DNA of 23,158 nt from Sporodiniella umbellata (GCA_025677835.1 JAIXMR010000177.1:1-23158), one strand, 5' to 3'. Counted from the first letter of the stretch, positions 1 to 9,403 are shown. Numbers and translations are program-made. Notes: generated by a model from the sequence alone, not told the origin.

Positions 1-246
1 AAAGTAAATAAATAAACTTAAACCATTGCCCACATACACACACACAGACATTACATACACACAGATATCCCCCAATTATATTTCATCTATTTTTTTTCTC
101 ATTAATTTCATTTTCTCTTTTTTCTTTTTATTTTTTTCTTTTTTTAGTTTTTTTTTTTTTTTTTTTTTCCATCGAAAACTGTAATATAAACATACCTTAA
201 AAAAAAAACACACACACACACACACACACATACACACACACATACT
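1..246 (+). promoter_or_regulatory. Upstream region of the hexokinase-like gene with T-run and CA microsatellite
   Basis: This is non-coding sequence before the first ATG at 247. It holds a run of about 21 T at 148-168 and a near-perfect CA dinucleotide repeat at about 208-243 ending four bases before the start codon, so the repeat would be part of the 5' leader. No convincing TATA box was placed. Assignment as promoter/leader is by position only. Confidence 0.4.
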
Positions 247-1890
247 ATGAACAATACCAGAGAAGATATTTTATCACGGGTTGAGAAAGCCTTCCAAGTG
301 AGCGACATACAGCTAAACCATCTTGTGGTTGGAATCAACGAAGAAATGAAAGCGGGATTAAACATAGACAGGACACTGGGAACTACAAGTGAATTGAAGA
401 TGATTCCATCGTTTGTTAAAGGTCATTTTAAAAGAAAACAACCAAAACAACACCTAAAAAAAAAAAAAAAATAGCTATTAAACAACAAACCAATAATGAT
501 TGTTATCAATTGAATAGGTTATCCCACAGGAAACGAACAGGGCACCTATTTAGCTTTAGAAATCAGTGGTGTTGATATTTATGTATGTCAGGTCAGACTG
601 AAAGGTGAAGGGGGCAAATTAGCTATCAACCAATATCAATACAAGATTCCCGATAACCTGACCTCGGGAAATGATGTGGTGATTCTGATGGATTATGTGG
701 TGGATTGTGTTGCTGATTTCCAACAGCGGATCGGTGCTGACCCGCAAGAGGTCTATTCGATGGCTATCAGTTTAGGTTTTGCCGTGTTACAAACAGGGCT
801 TGACAGAGGCATCATTGTCGGTCTTGAACATGGCTTCAATTTCCCAAACGCTATTGGTAGAGACGTTGTTTCGCTTTTCGATCAAAGTTTGAAAGCAAAG
901 AATCTGGCAGTCAATATTGTAGCCATTGCTAATGGTATGTGTGTGTGTGTTTTCTATGAGGCTAATCACACATCGTTTAGATGGCGTGTGTACTCTCTTG
1001 GCCCATGCCTATCAGCACCCTTCTACCCGTATCGGCGTCATTCATAGTGCAGGCACCAACTGCGCCTACTACGACACGATGGCCAACATTCGGCAATTCA
1101 GTCAAGAACGTGAACAAGAGGATATGATTCTCAATACTGAATGGTGTAACTTTGGTGCCAAACACTTGCCGATTTCCGAATTCGATCGCTTGGTCGATCA
1201 ACAGTCCAACAATCCAGGGATTCATTACTTTGAAAAAATGACCACCGGCATGTACCTGGGTGAAATCGTTCGTCAAGTGATTCTCTACCTGATGGAGCAA
1301 AAAGTCTTGTCGTTTGAAATTTCTACAGTAGAAGATGAGGATGAGGATGAAGACGAAGCTTGTTTGCTCTCTGTACCTTACCAGTTTGATACCAGCTATA
1401 TGTACGTGTGCGAAGTAGACAAAGGCGATCTTCAAGACACACGTGTCGTTCTAGAGGAAATGTGCCGTGTGAGCGAAACCACCTTAAGGGATCGAAAGAT
1501 TGTCAAAAGAGTATGTGAATGGGTAGGTCATCGTGCTGCCTTATTGCTCGGCGCAGGTATCGCCAGCGTCGTAAAATATACAGCAGAACAAGGGGTGGGC
1601 TTAAATGACGAGAGAGGATTAGCTATTGGTAAGTTTCCCCCTCCTCCTTTTTTTTTTTTTTTAAAGAGAAAGCTCACATGGATAGGATAGCCATCAGTGG
1701 TGATATCTATAAAGATTATCCTCTCTTTCATCCCCGTGTTTGTGAAGCCATCAAGAACCGAATACCTGTCTCTGTAGCCTCAAAGATATCTGTAGGTATC
1801 GTTCAACATTCTCGTATTGTGGGTGCTGCTATCGTAGCTATGATGGCAGAAAAAATGGATAACAAACAAGATATAGAGATGTCTACTTAA
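247..1890 (+). CDS. Hexokinase-family protein with degenerate active site (4 exons, 487 aa)
   Basis: The model joins exons 247-421, 518-934, 981-1628 and 1667-1890 and gives 487 aa in one frame. The fold is that of fungal hexokinases, which phosphorylate hexoses in the cytosol and also act as sugar-signalling regulators. Seen: the catalytic Asp of the NDT motif (D198, its codon split by intron 2), AGTNCAY, LNTEWC, FEKMTTGMYLGEI, and the C-terminal VGAAIVAMM adenosine segment. Missing: the phosphate-1 motif DLGGTN is replaced by LEISGVD (residues 72-78), the sugar-loop Phe-Ser-Tyr/Phe-Pro is deleted (LGFAVLQTG), and the Lys of TKGF is His (EHGF). An acidic Glu-Asp insert lies near bases 1331-1360. 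Fungi have non-catalytic, regulatory hexokinases (HxkC and HxkD in Aspergillus), so I infer a regulatory or weakly active paralogue. Intron 1 uses a weak GTCATT donor; the other donors are GTATGT and GTAAGT. The protein stops 122 bp from the convergent NTF2/RRM gene. Confidence 0.85.
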
Positions 1891-2012
1891 TAAACTATAT
1901 ACACTGAATAACACATATCAGCATTTATTATTATTACTATTACTATTACTATTATTAACGTTTTTTTTTTTTTTTTTTTAGATGGATATTCTTTTTTTTT
2001 TTTTTTTTATTT

Positions 2013-3849
2013 TTATTTTGTGTTGCTGCTGTTATTGTTGGGTGTTTTTCCTTTCGTGTGATTTGAATTGGCAGGCGATGGATTGTTATTATTGTTGGTG
2101 TTGTTATGGCGTGGATTTTGGCCTTGACGACGATGGTTGTTGGGCCGACGTTCGAAAGGAGTGTTAGGATGGCCATTACTGCTGTAGTTTTGGTTTCTAC
2201 CTCCGTTAGTGTTGTTATAGCGACCGGGTTGGTTGTTATAGCGACGTTCTTCTGCGAGTACAGAGTGGCCTGAGGACAGGGTGACCTTGTGTTGGCTCAA
2301 TGCCTTGATGACAGATTCGGGCGAGTGGAATTCAACAAAGGCGCTGTTTCTGTTCTTGGACATGTTGACGTTTTTCACTGAACCAATCTTTGTAAACGCT
2401 TCTCTGAGTTGCTCTTCAGTCACTGTGTCGTACACTTGCTTCACAAAGATTTGGGTGACAGGTTCTACAAACGATGATGAGTGAAGGATAGATAGGAATG
2501 ATAATAATACCTTTAGGGCGAGGTGCTTGGTTCTTTTGGTAAGGCGTATGCGGCTTATCAGCGGACGGAATCGCGGGAGATTCAGCAGCGACTGTAGGTG
2601 TCTCGGCCGTGGGCGTCTCTACCACGGTAGGGCTAGCAACGGAAGGAGGAGGTGTGGTGGGTGTAGCAGCAGCAGGTGGGGTCGAAGGGGTGGCAGGAGC
2701 ACTGGAAACAGCAGCGAGAGTAGCCCACGTCTTGGGAGCAGCAGGTTTCGAGGGCTCTTGTTTGGGTTGCGACACTTGTTTTGCTGCGGTCTGTCTGTGT
2801 TCAGGCTTTTTCTTTTTTTCGTCAGAGTCGGAGGGTGTTTTGGGCGGCGTAGGTGAGGTAGTGACAGGGGATTCGGTGATAGGCTCAGGTTTCTTGGCCT
2901 CGATGGAAGGCGACGCGTCTTGTTTGGCTTTCTTGGGGTCTTCTTTCTTTTCTGACTTTTTGATATCCTCTTTCTTGGCCTCCTTCTTTTCTGCTTTTTT
3001 GGGTTCGGAGGATCGCTTTGACTCGGGCTTCTTTCCATCCTCTTTCTTAACGAAATCTGACTTTTTGGGCTCTTCTTTCTTTGGGTCGTCTTTTTTTGGT
3101 TCCTGCTTGGGTTCCTTCTTCAGATCCTTTTTAGACTCCTTCTTGACCTCCTTCTTACCCCCTTCCTCTTTCTTTGGTTCTTCTTCCAGCTTTGGTTCTT
3201 CCGATTTGGATTCCTGCTCCTGTTCTTCCTTTTTAAAAGCCTCTTCAGGTGTGGGTGACACGGTAGTAGGTTTTCGGCTTTCTTCGTCTTCGCAAGTATA
3301 GTAATCAATCTCAACCTCGTCCTTTAGGAATCGGAAGATATCGTTCAGCACATAATAGCCACTGGGTTGCGTGGCCAAAAAGAAGGTTTGACTGAATTTC
3401 TGAGAAGGGCTGTTTTGATTACACATTTCTCCAAGTACATGGATCAGAATGCCATCGTTAGCCGAGAGCTGACTATCCACTTGCGTCACCAACACTTTAC
3501 AATCTTCAAAATGACTCGATTCGATCTTTTTACTAATTTCCTATAAATTTTATTTTTTCTCTTTCTCTCTTTCTTTTTGATGCTTTGAAAGCGTCATCAC
3601 TGCCCTTCCTTTCCGCCCCTTTAAAAATAAAATACAAACAAAACTTACTTCTTGGCCTCTGACAGTTTCGCTTACAGTCCCTTCATCGCCTCTTACAAAT
3701 AGAGAGTCTTTACTGTAAAAGGCATGAAGTCTATTGGGCTTTTTGTTCAAAAAGGTATAGTACTCACGAACAAAAATGAGACCTACATCTTGAGCAGATT
3801 GGGTTGTATTGACCTCATGTGTAGGGCTTGAAACACCAGAATTTGTCAT
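2013..3849 (-). CDS. G3BP / Nxt3 / Bre5-like stress-granule protein: NTF2 domain + RRM (3 exons, 560 aa)
   Basis: Exons, read right to left, are 3849-3649, 3540-2511 and 2464-2013, with introns of 108 and 46 nt and consensus GTAAGT and GTATTA donors. The spliced frame is continuous for 560 aa. Residues about 18-135 form an NTF2-like domain (VGLIFVREYYTFLNKKP, then GYYVLNDIFRF). Residues about 140-280 are an extreme Lys/Glu-rich stretch, followed by a Pro/Thr/Ala-rich stretch. Residues about 413-485 are an RRM with IFVKQV (RNP2) and NSAFVEFH (RNP1). The tail is Asn/Gly/Arg-rich, as in RGG-type RNA-binding tails. This order is that of G3BP: human G3BP1/2, S. pombe Nxt3 and S. cerevisiae Bre5. 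These bind RNA, nucleate stress granules and act as cofactor of the Ubp3/USP10 deubiquitinase. Function here is by family; the architecture is seen directly. Confidence 0.9.
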
Positions 3850-4294
3850 TGTTATTATGTGGCTGTCGTAGAAAATAAACAGGAGAGAAAGGTAATAAAA
3901 ATAGAAATTATAAACAAAAAGAAAAAATAAGTAAAAAAAGAATAAAAATCTCGTTTCTACTTTAATCTTTCGAATGAAAAGTTGTCGTTTTTTTTTTTTT
4001 TTTTTTTTTTTTTTTTGGGGGCGTAATTTTTCTTTTTTTTTTTTTTTTTTTTTTTTTTAATACTTGCCTTTTGTGAGTGGGTGTTTTGAGAAAAGGATAA
4101 ACAAGTTGAGCTCAAACGATTAGCAAAAGAGAGTATAAAGGATACACCAAAAACAATCAGAGAGAAAAAAAAAAAAAGAAAAAAAGAAAAAAGAAAAGAG
4201 AGACAAAGAGTATATAAGCCTTTTATGTGTGTAGTCGCGTGTTTTTAGGTGGAAAAAAAGGCAGAGAGATAGAAAAGATTCGGACATTGAAAGT
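3850..4294. other. Intergenic region with two long T-runs
   Basis: No coding signal was found. Two T-runs of about 26 bases lie at about 3990-4016 and 4032-4058, separated by a short G-rich joint, followed by purine-rich sequence at 4140-4215. TATA-like words occur near 4132 and 4208. The stretch probably holds the promoter of the minus-strand G3BP-like gene on its left and the 3' end of the small minus-strand gene on its right. Confidence 0.4.
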
Positions 4295-4519
4295 TCAAAA
4301 CTGTGATAAACGAAGAGCGTCTTCAGGCAAGTAGTTAAAAGCAGTGATGCTAGGACTAGGATGTTTATGGGTGTTGGGTTGAATTCTTAAATCCATCTGT
4401 ACAGAGTGCTGGATGTTGAGCCAATTCTCGTAGTGTAAAGGAGGAGGGTCGCGGAGGCAAAACGGATGAGCCAAACTCTTGTCGCCCACTTTCTTTTCTT
4501 GGTACGCGCTATGCTTCAT
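4295..4519 (-). CDS. Possible small gene, 74-aa protein of unknown function
   Basis: The frame from the ATG at 4519 to the TGA at 4295-4297 encodes 74 aa with non-repetitive, coding-like composition: it starts MKHSAYQEKKVGDKS and contains HPFCLRDPPPLHYENW and SITAFNYLPEDALRLSQF. I recognise no family, signal peptide or membrane segment. A TATA-type sequence lies 56-64 bases upstream on the same strand and a pyrimidine-rich stretch separates it from the ATG, as expected for a short 5' leader. The frame stays open upstream to 4657, but that part is low-complexity Phe-rich sequence and is probably leader. It could instead be the last exon of a gene whose earlier exons I did not find. The neighbouring gene at 4701-5280 has its own stop codon, so the two are best kept apart. 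Confidence 0.4.
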   Translation of the reverse strand: MKHSAYQEKKVGDKSLAHPFCLRDPPPLHYENWLNIQHSVQMDLRIQPNTHKHPSPSITAFNYLPEDALRLSQF

Positions 4520-4574
4520 CTCGGAAAAATAAAAGACAAGAAAAAAAAAAGAAAAAGAAAATACAAATAGCGTC

Positions 4575-4583
4575 TTATTTATA
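4575..4583 (-). promoter_or_regulatory. TATA-box-like element upstream of the small ORF
   Basis: The minus strand reads TATAAATAA here, 56 bases before the ATG at 4519 and followed by a T/C-rich tract. This is the spacing expected of a TATA box with a short leader. It supports, but does not prove, an independent transcript. Confidence 0.35.
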
Positions 4584-4700
4584 TTTGAAAAAGAACTTGT
4601 GCTTTTTAGTCGAGAACAAAAGATGTCAGCGTACATAGAATAAATACATACACACACATATATATATAGTGTGTACGGGCGTGTGCATTGGTAAATATAA

Positions 4701-5280
4701 TCAATCCAAGTCCATGGGGTCGTCTACTGGCTTAGGAGAAGGGGTATCGTTGTTTTTGCTAGGTAAGCTCCTGGCGTAAAAGGTAAGTAAAGACACAATC
4801 GAAACAACGTGTTGCTTACGGGATGTGGTTCAATACAAAGGACGGTATACGGCATTTACTCTCGCCAGGTCTCTGTTCAACAGGGAGCATGGAGCCATTG
4901 ATATTAACAATATTGATCCTAGCCTGATCTGAGCTATTGATAGGACATAGATCTTCTTCTTCTTCTTCCTCTTCTTCACTACTACTACTACTGCTACTGC
5001 TACTACTACTACTACTGCTTTGTTCGTCTAATAGGATATCTTCAGGCGGATGAAGAGCGGGTTGCATAGGGGCTTGGCAAATGTTAGTATAGTCACTTTT
5101 CTTAAACTTCAATTGGACTCTGAAATAAGCAAAAGACTTACTGTTCTGCATAAACGTAGAAAGGCACGAAATAAGCCTTTTTTTCAAGTAGTTTGATTCA
5201 TAGTCCTCAAACGACCTCGGCCTTTTTTTACTGTTAAATTCTAGGGGTGTTAAAAGAGGTGATGCTTGCATATCGTTCAT
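4701..5280 (-). CDS. Unrecognised nuclear-type protein with Ser/Glu runs (3 exons, 153 aa)
   Basis: Exons, right to left, are 5280-5142, 5072-4820 and 4770-4701 and give 153 aa. Intron 1 (5141-5073) has a GTAAGT donor, a perfect TACTAAC branch sequence at 5089-5083 and a CAAG acceptor. It is 69 nt with no in-frame stop, so a longer 176-aa form with the intron retained is possible. Intron 2 (4819-4771, GTAAGC...CCAG) joins LNHIP to SLPSKNN and leads to the stop at 4701. The protein starts MNDMQASPLLTPLEF and has a basic KKRPRSFEDYESNYLKKRL segment that resembles a nuclear localisation signal. A run of about 14 Ser and 8 Glu follows, and it ends VDDPMDLD. No enzymatic or DNA-binding domain was recognised. 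A nuclear regulatory or scaffold role is only a guess from composition. Confidence 0.65.
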
Positions 5281-5324
5281 GAACAGAAGAATAACAAAAA
5301 AAAAAAAAAAAAATTTTCAAGAGG

Positions 5325-5359
<35 letters not shown>

Positions 5360-6296
5360 GATGGACTTAAATATTCTGGTGTACATAGGAGGATAGAAAG
5401 AAGGGTCGGTGTTTGAAGAAGGTTCTGGTGCTTTCTTTTTCAAAAGGCAAATCGAAATCGTACTATCCTAAAGACGATGATCCGCTTGTTACATAGCATG
5501 GGTTTGACCATTGAAGGAAATAAAGGGGGCTTGAAAACATCAAGTGTGTGTTTCCCTTGCTTTTTCTTGTTGTAGAGTGAGCGAACACTTGTAACAAAGG
5601 CAATGCCAATCTAAGCTTAAAGGCATGCATCTGTTTTAATTGGCTATTGGCAACCATTGTTCAACTGTACAGATACAAACAAACCATTTACTAGATAGTA
5701 ACACACAAGTTCTTTTCGGAACCTAGATGAAAAACTTTCCATGTTTCTTTGTTATACAGTTAGACCTATAACAAAAGATGACAATCAGTATTTGTCACAC
5801 TTTGATGTAGGTTTAACGCTTTTTTACGTTCAGCTCGTTAAAACAAAAGGGAGATCCCAACTCAAAAAAAGGGGGAGTAAAAAGAGAGAAATTTAAACAC
5901 TTGGTCAAGCTAAACTAGTTTACTTGTTTTTAACAAAACAAATGGAGATTTATCTTTACGTGAAAATGCTAATTTCTGTAAGTTTTTCGTTTTTTATTTT
6001 ATGAATGTTTGATGAGTATCCTATTTTTTTAATTCTTGGAAAAGTGCTGATAGTTTACGATATTTGCTCTGAGGCATTATGTCTATCGACGTTTGGTAAT
6101 TAGTAATCGAGATAAGTTTCTTATTTTATGATGTTTCGGTTTAATAAAAGTATGTATAAGAGAATAAACTGGATAGTAATAACAATAGCAATAGAAAAAA
6201 TTTTAATAGGAAAAAAAAAAAAAAAAAAGAGTGTAGTGTGAGTGATATATACTTTTATGTATATATAAAGATATAAGAATATATAGATAGATGTGT

Positions 6297-6329
<33 letters not shown>

Positions 6330-6654
6330 TATATGTGTGTATGTGTATATAATCTCTCTTTTTTTTTTTTAAAAAAAAAACAGAAGGGTAAGATTGAGAC
6401 AATAAATAGTAAACAAAAAAAAAGATTAAAAAGGAATATGAGTTTGAGTATGTTTTGTTTGTTTGTTTGTGCGTGTGAGTATTTGTGAGTGAGTGAGTGT
6501 ATGTGTGAAAGGATAGAAGGATAGAGCTGAACGAAAAAAAAAAAAAAAAAAAAAAGAAAGGAAAGCTAGAAAGGGAAAGGCGTGGGAGGATGAGGTCTAA
6601 ATGTAACTGTGCGTTTTCTTTTCTTTATGAAAGGGGAGATAAAGGTGCATGTTT
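5281..6654. other. Intergenic region, 1.4 kb, A-runs and simple repeats
   Basis: No gene is supported here. A-runs at about 5297-5313 and 5325-5354 lie directly upstream of the minus-strand gene starting at 5280. The stretch 5460-6120 is ordinary AT-rich sequence; a 64-codon minus frame at 5463-5657 has no supporting signal. From 6200 to 6590 the sequence is dominated by TA, TG and GTGA-type simple repeats and A-runs, and it runs into the 3' end of the F-box/WD40 gene. Confidence 0.5.
6299..6326. repeat. (TA)n microsatellite
   Basis: Fourteen uninterrupted TA units are followed by imperfect TATG/TGTG units up to about 6352. It is probably length-polymorphic. It lies outside any gene model. 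Confidence 0.9.
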
Positions 6655-8222
6655 TCAAGTGAGTAAGTCAAAATCATGGATTTCCATCACTGTCCTGCCT
6701 TGGCCTTCATCTTCAGGCCTTTTTCTCTGCATAAGAACAACGGCTTTGGTTCGGTTAAACTGTATTTTCCAAACGATTTTTGATGGCTGAGTAAAGTTTC
6801 TGATCAGACGGCCTCCTTGAATATCCCAGAGTTTCACCTTTCCATCATTGGCAGCGCTCAAGATGTGCTGATCGTCGAACTGAAGGCATGTGATAGAGTT
6901 ATCGTGGGCTGAAAACTGCTGTTTACACTCAAAGGTTTCCATATCCCATACTCGAAGACAGCCATCAGCTCCTCCGCTGACCAGAGTATTTCCCATCAGC
7001 TGAAGCTGGCCGACAAGCGAGGTATGCCCGTGTAAGGTAGCAAGACATTCGCCTGTTTCTACGGACCAGATTCGGATATGGGCATCAATGGCGCCGGTAG
7101 CCACAATGGTTCCGTCTGTTACGATGGTATAAATCTGTGAGCTATGACCTATCAGTACATGTAGGCACCGTCCAGTCTTCAGGTCCCAGACTCGAGCTGT
7201 GTAATCGTAAGAGCCTGAAACTGCAAGATCTCCATGAATATCTACGCAGCGTACACTGGCCTGATGCCCCACCAAAGTATGAACAAGCGCCCCTCGTTGA
7301 ATATCCCATACCCGAAGCGTCGTATCGCGTGAGCCAGTTACTGCCAGCTGTTTGTCCCGAATCTTTAAACAACGTACAGTGGACGTATGTCCACGCAAGA
7401 CATACTTGAGTTTGCCTTGGTTCAAATCCCATACTCTTACATCCCTTTTGAGTAGAAAGTCTTTAGCATTTTCCCTTGTTTCTTTTTCTTTTACCTGTCA
7501 CAGCCACCTGAAAGCAACACACGCTCGGGATCATCCACTTCACCTCCTTTAAATTGAAGAGCCCATACTCCGCCCTCGTGGCCTTCGAGGGTTCTTACTT
7601 TTTTTCCTGTGTTGGTATCAAAAACCTCGATACGATGGTTATCGCACCCAACGACTGTGTAGGTATCGTCAAATTGCAAAGAAGTCACCAGGCCTTGAGA
7701 GAAGCCACCGTCTACGGTTGTAACCCTACCGCCTTGACTCCAGGCTGCCTTGATACTGTATTGACGTTTGAAATGATCTCGAAAAGAAAGGGGTTGTGGA
7801 TCCAGCCTATACTCGAGTTGTTTACATAGCACTCGCCAAAGCGATTCATCCTTAACCAGTGTGTTCCAATACTTGGATACACTGGGTATTTGCCCAAGTG
7901 TGGCAGGGTTATCAACATAAGACAGAATGTGCAGTGCAATTTCCAATGGCAACTCCTTCAAAAAGTCCACCTTCAATCGAGGAGCAATCAGGCTGTTTAA
8001 AAAAGTCAATTGGTTGTTGTCGCAGTGATTGATAATTTCATAAAGAAACAATTGCTTTTGAACGGCTGTGAAGTGCTGGAAAGAGTTTACAAGATGGGAG
8101 AGATGATCTTTCTCATCACACTGTGATAAAAGTGAGCAGCTTTCTAAACTAAGTCGGTGAGGTATAGGGCTATGCGTGGGTGGTGTAGCAGGAGGTGATA
8201 TATCTTTAGTATCTACTGTCAT
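6655..8222 (-). CDS. F-box/WD40 substrate receptor of SCF ubiquitin ligase, Cdc4/Fbw7/Pop1 type (2 exons, 505 aa)
   Basis: Exons are 8222-7495 and 7444-6655, joined across a 50-nt intron (GTAAAAG...CAAAAG) that splits Arg243. Order: Ser/Pro-rich N-terminus with several SP/TP sites; a dimerisation-type helical segment at about 40-83; an F-box at about 87-134 (LPLEIALHILSYVDNPATLG); then about eight WD40 repeats from residue 180 to the end, with repeated RVWD/KLWD strands. The three arginines that bind the phosphodegron in human FBXW7 (R465, R479, R505) correspond to R267 (STVRC), R282 (GSRD) and R308 (ASVRC). All are present, so phosphodegron recognition should be intact. By family, the protein recruits phosphorylated cell-cycle regulators to Skp1-Cul1-Rbx1 in the nucleus. 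It has a shorter N-terminus than yeast Cdc4 and matches Fbw7 best in its WD40 part. Confidence 0.95.
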
Positions 8223-9277
8223 TTTCTTTCTTTTTAATATTGTTTTCTTCTGTCTCTGTAGTTGTTTATAGTTTTCCTTTTTTATGTATTGAAAAAAAGG
8301 ACAAATAAAGGGGGAAGTATGATAGTAAAGCGTTTGTGTTCAGGTGGTTTTGTAAAAAAAAAAAAAAAAAGAAAAAAAAAAAGGAAAGAAGAATAAAATA
8401 ACAATAATAGCAACTATAATAATAAAAAAAAAAAAAAAAAGGGAGCCTTTTGTTTACTTTTTTTTTTTTTTTTCTTAAATAAAGGGGTATGAGTGGCTCA
8501 AAGACTCCTTTATGAAAATAAATATAATTGAATCTCAGCTTTCTTTTGAGAAATTGAAGCGATTCACCACTTAAATTGTCCTTTTCTTTTTTTGTAAGAT
8601 GTTTTGTTCACGTGGCTACCAACCACTTAAATTGTCTTGTATAGTGCGGCTAGTGAAGTTTGTTTTTTTTTTTAAAAAAAAAAATGGCGCTATCTGAAAA
8701 AAATCTGACGGTTTGTTAATTGCTTGCCTAAAAAGAAGTATAATGCTGATGGTCGAAAACAGTGTATCAAAGTACTTATAATTTGTATGAAAGAAAAGGC
8801 AGTAAAATTAAAAATTCATACTTTTTCGAATACAGAGGGTATTACCCTAAAGTCTTTTGATTTTTGAATATTTTGATACTCCTTTTTTGTTTTTTTTTTT
8901 TGACTTGCCAAAATAAGGATTCAAGTAAGGTTTCTTAATGATTTCAATTATCAAAGCTGACGTACACAAACAGAAAGGCTCAACTGACAAAACTATTAAT
9001 ATAGTGACAAGATGTTACTGGAACATGTCAGAGTTACTCACCTAACATGAAACTCTGTGTTTCTAGATTCAAGTAACCGCTCGGCTGTCTCTTTAAATCG
9101 GCAATCATAAAAACAAGTCCTGACACTGTCATCCAGACCTGACTTTGAGAGGAGATAAAACACAAAACATACAACGCCTTTTGTTTCAAAACAACAATAA
9201 ACAAACAATGCCAGTCAAGCACTTATAATAGTACTGAAATATTTTAAACAAAACAGCTTATATGAGAGCTGATGATA
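8223..9277. other. Intergenic region left of the TIR element
   Basis: The first 250 bp are the probable promoter/leader of the F-box gene, with A- and T-runs at about 8354-8370, 8427-8442 and 8458-8473. A 14-bp direct repeat (CCACTTAAATTGTC) occurs at 8567-8580 and 8623-8636. A T-run abutting an A-run lies at about 8661-8683. On the minus strand at 9048-9222 two frames look weakly coding and a GTGAGT donor-like word follows, but no gene could be built. The rest shows nothing. Confidence 0.4.
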
Positions 9278-9345
9278 CGTGCGCCTTTTGCCAAACTAAT
9301 GTCAAAAGTTAAAGTGTCGTACTTCTCGAAAATAAAATGTCGTAC
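9278..9345 (+). repeat. Left terminal inverted repeat (degenerate)
   Basis: It begins after TA (9276-9277) with CGTGCGCCTTTTGCCAAACT and ends at the TCGTAC of 9340-9345. It aligns, inverted, to 13839-13906, sharing CCTTTTGCCAAA, ATGT, AAAAGTTAAAGT, CTT..AAAA and TCGTAC. The two copies have diverged by substitutions and indels, which indicates age. Confidence 0.65.
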
Positions 9346-9383
9346 AATTTAAAGAAAGAGTGTCGCACTTTTTGAAAACAAAA
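9315..9383 (+). repeat. Three phased 23-bp imperfect direct repeats in the left end
   Basis: TGTCGTAC at 9315 and 9338 and TGTCGCAC at 9361 are spaced exactly 23 bp apart, and each is followed by an A-rich tail. Subterminal repeats with such phasing are typical transposase-binding sites. The right TIR, read inward, has TCGCGC and TCGTAC at a similar spacing of about 20 bp, consistent with the same arrangement after deletions. Confidence 0.6.
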
Positions 9384-9403
9384 GTTGTAAATGGAATTGT
9401 TTG

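Noticed and set aside
977..1435. 152-codon minus-strand open frame
   Set aside because: It lies antisense to exon 3 of the hexokinase-like gene, whose frame has family-wide conserved motifs; a shadow.
2609..3301. 230-codon plus-strand open frame rich in Phe, Ser and Gly
   Set aside because: It is the complement of the Lys/Glu/Pro-rich linker of the G3BP-like gene; such linkers produce long antisense frames.
5119..5141. A 22-nt GTAAGT...TTTCAG mini-intron in the Ser/Glu protein gene
   Set aside because: Splicing there puts a stop a few codons downstream; the 69-nt choice with a TACTAAC branch sequence keeps the frame.
5463..5657. 64-codon minus-strand frame
   Set aside because: No recognisable motif, no promoter signal, ordinary AT-rich composition.
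7137..7432. Open frames on both strands inside the WD40 region
   Set aside because: They are out-of-frame shadows of the WD40 repeats.
7421..7435. GGTTCAAATCCCA, resembling a tRNA T-arm/B-box
   Set aside because: It is the complement of WDLNQ codons in a WD40 repeat, with no A-box, anticodon arm or acceptor stem around it.
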